A program made the position numbers and the translations under genes. From Dialister sp. UBA734 (lineage in GTDB: Bacteria > Bacillota > Negativicutes > Veillonellales > Dialisteraceae): a DNA stretch of 5,902 bases. Numbering within the stretch: position 1 is the first letter of the stretch; each line of letters opens with the position of its first letter. Of the stretch, positions 5,560 to 5,902 are shown one piece after another. The notes under the pieces were generated by a model that was given only the letters and a program-made list of their open reading frames with translations, ran no database searches and had not been told where the DNA came from. The stretch is taken from the NCBI GenBank assembly GCA_002297935.1, contig DBLC01000154.1, positions 16,220 through 22,121 on the forward strand, in the 5' to 3' direction.

Positions 5560-5781
5560 ATCGCTTCGTGTTTCCACCCAAATTCATATACCTATCATCA
5601 GGTATACCTTCGCCGGTTCTAACAAACCTTGACTCTGTATCGGGAGCTCCCGGAAAAGCCTACTGTTCTTTCAGCCTTTCAAACTCAAGAATGCACTTCA
5701 GCAACATCTCCGCATCCGCTCACACTATCCGGACTCGCTTAATCGGTATCAGACTGCTTACTCTTTCCGTCCTCGTTTCAT
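5534..5781 (-). promoter_or_regulatory. T-box riboswitch, Cys specifier (UGC)
   Basis: All core T-box parts are present on the minus strand. Stem I carries a GAGGACGGAAAGAGTA segment (kink-turn and AGTA loop-E strand). The opposite strand reads GAAGTGCATTCTTGAG, which aligns with GAAAGGCATTCTTGAG of the Bacillus glyQS T-box as I recall it. The specifier that replaces GGC (Gly) is TGC (5695-5693), a Cys codon, followed by the usual A. Stem III is a perfect 7-bp hairpin (5587-5606). The T-box proper is TGGGTGGAAACACG (5567-5580), with bulge UGGA whose last base would pair with discriminator U73, as in tRNA-Cys. Antiterminator and terminator alternatives follow. Uncharged tRNA-Cys should stabilise the antiterminator and switch on the transporter gene downstream. 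Confidence 0.92.
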
Positions 5782-5787
5782 GAGAGT

Positions 5788-5816
5788 ACTTTAGCACTAA
5801 TTGCTTCTGTTGTCAA
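5788..5816 (-). promoter_or_regulatory. Promoter of the T-box/transporter transcript
   Basis: On the minus strand a consensus -35 TTGACA (5816-5811) is followed by a 17-bp spacer and TGCTAAAGT, a -10 (5793-5788) with TGn extension. It is the strongest promoter in the window, as expected for a leader controlled by attenuation. Transcription would start near 5781, just before Stem I. Confidence 0.85.
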
Positions 5817-5832
5817 GAGAAATATGGGGAAT

Positions 5833-5902
5833 AGTTAGCAGTAGGCAGTTGGCAGTTAACTGTTAACGGTTAACTGTTGACGGTTGGCGGTTGGCGGTTG
5901 GC
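5833..5902. repeat. Degenerate 7-bp tandem array (AGTTAGC to GGTTGGC)
   Basis: Ten heptads in exact register run to the window edge: AGTTAGC, AGTAGGC, AGTTGGC, AGTTAAC, TGTTAAC, GGTTAAC, TGTTGAC, then three GGTTGGC. G2, T3 and C7 never change; the variation is at positions 1, 4, 5 and 6. It lies just upstream of the T-box promoter and may continue beyond the window. Confidence 0.88.

Noticed and set aside
5568..5783. Plus-strand 71-codon frame across the T-box region
   Set aside because: The same bases are explained on the other strand by a complete T-box leader; no ribosome binding site was seen.
5833..5902. CRISPR array
   Set aside because: Units are 7 bp without spacers, and no cas gene is present; the same holds for the other heptad arrays.

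Overview
The window looks like a chromosomal stretch from a Bacillota (Firmicutes) bacterium of moderate GC content. Ribosome binding sites are strong AGGAG/AGGAGG types, promoters carry extended -10 boxes, and there is a T-box leader. The general look, including short tandem arrays between genes, suggests a gut Negativicute such as Acidaminococcus or a relative. That placement is an inference from style, not from a marker gene.

Four complete genes are present, arranged as two convergent pairs that meet back to back at a divergent intergenic region. (1) 174-602, plus strand: a small UspA-type universal stress protein. (2) 864-2513, minus strand: a 549-residue polytopic membrane protein resembling the DUF6020/GT-C-like family. 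(3) 2884-3894, plus strand: a uroporphyrinogen-decarboxylase-superfamily protein that is not a standard HemE. (4) 4136-5407, minus strand: a dicarboxylate/amino acid:cation symporter (DAACS) family transporter. It is preceded by a complete T-box riboswitch (about 5534-5781) with its own promoter. The T-box specifier reads UGC (Cys) and its UGGN bulge is UGGA, which fits the U73 discriminator of tRNA-Cys. The transporter binding site departs from the acidic-substrate pattern (Glu in place of the substrate-binding Arg). Together these point to cysteine-responsive uptake of cysteine, cystine or a related neutral amino acid.

No operon is evident: each gene has its own promoter and each convergent pair shares a terminator region. 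Each convergent junction (602-815 and 3897-4109) is filled by a copy of the same ~213-bp element. It has a core of three hairpins, with the central one a bidirectional intrinsic terminator, flanked by inverted arrays of a 7-bp tandem repeat. The copies begin at, or two bases after, the upstream stop codon. Differences in their central stem keep RNA pairing through G-U pairs.

The other intergenic stretches are also built from short degenerate tandem repeats. Heptad arrays with different unit sequences occur at 63-90, about 2740-2809 and 5833-5902. A 9-bp array lies at 2563-2607 and a 68-bp near-perfect palindrome at 5449-5516, between the T-box terminator and the transporter ribosome binding site. 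The structured element and the common 7-bp period are the least explained parts of the window; the T-box/transporter pair gives the clearest functional prediction.
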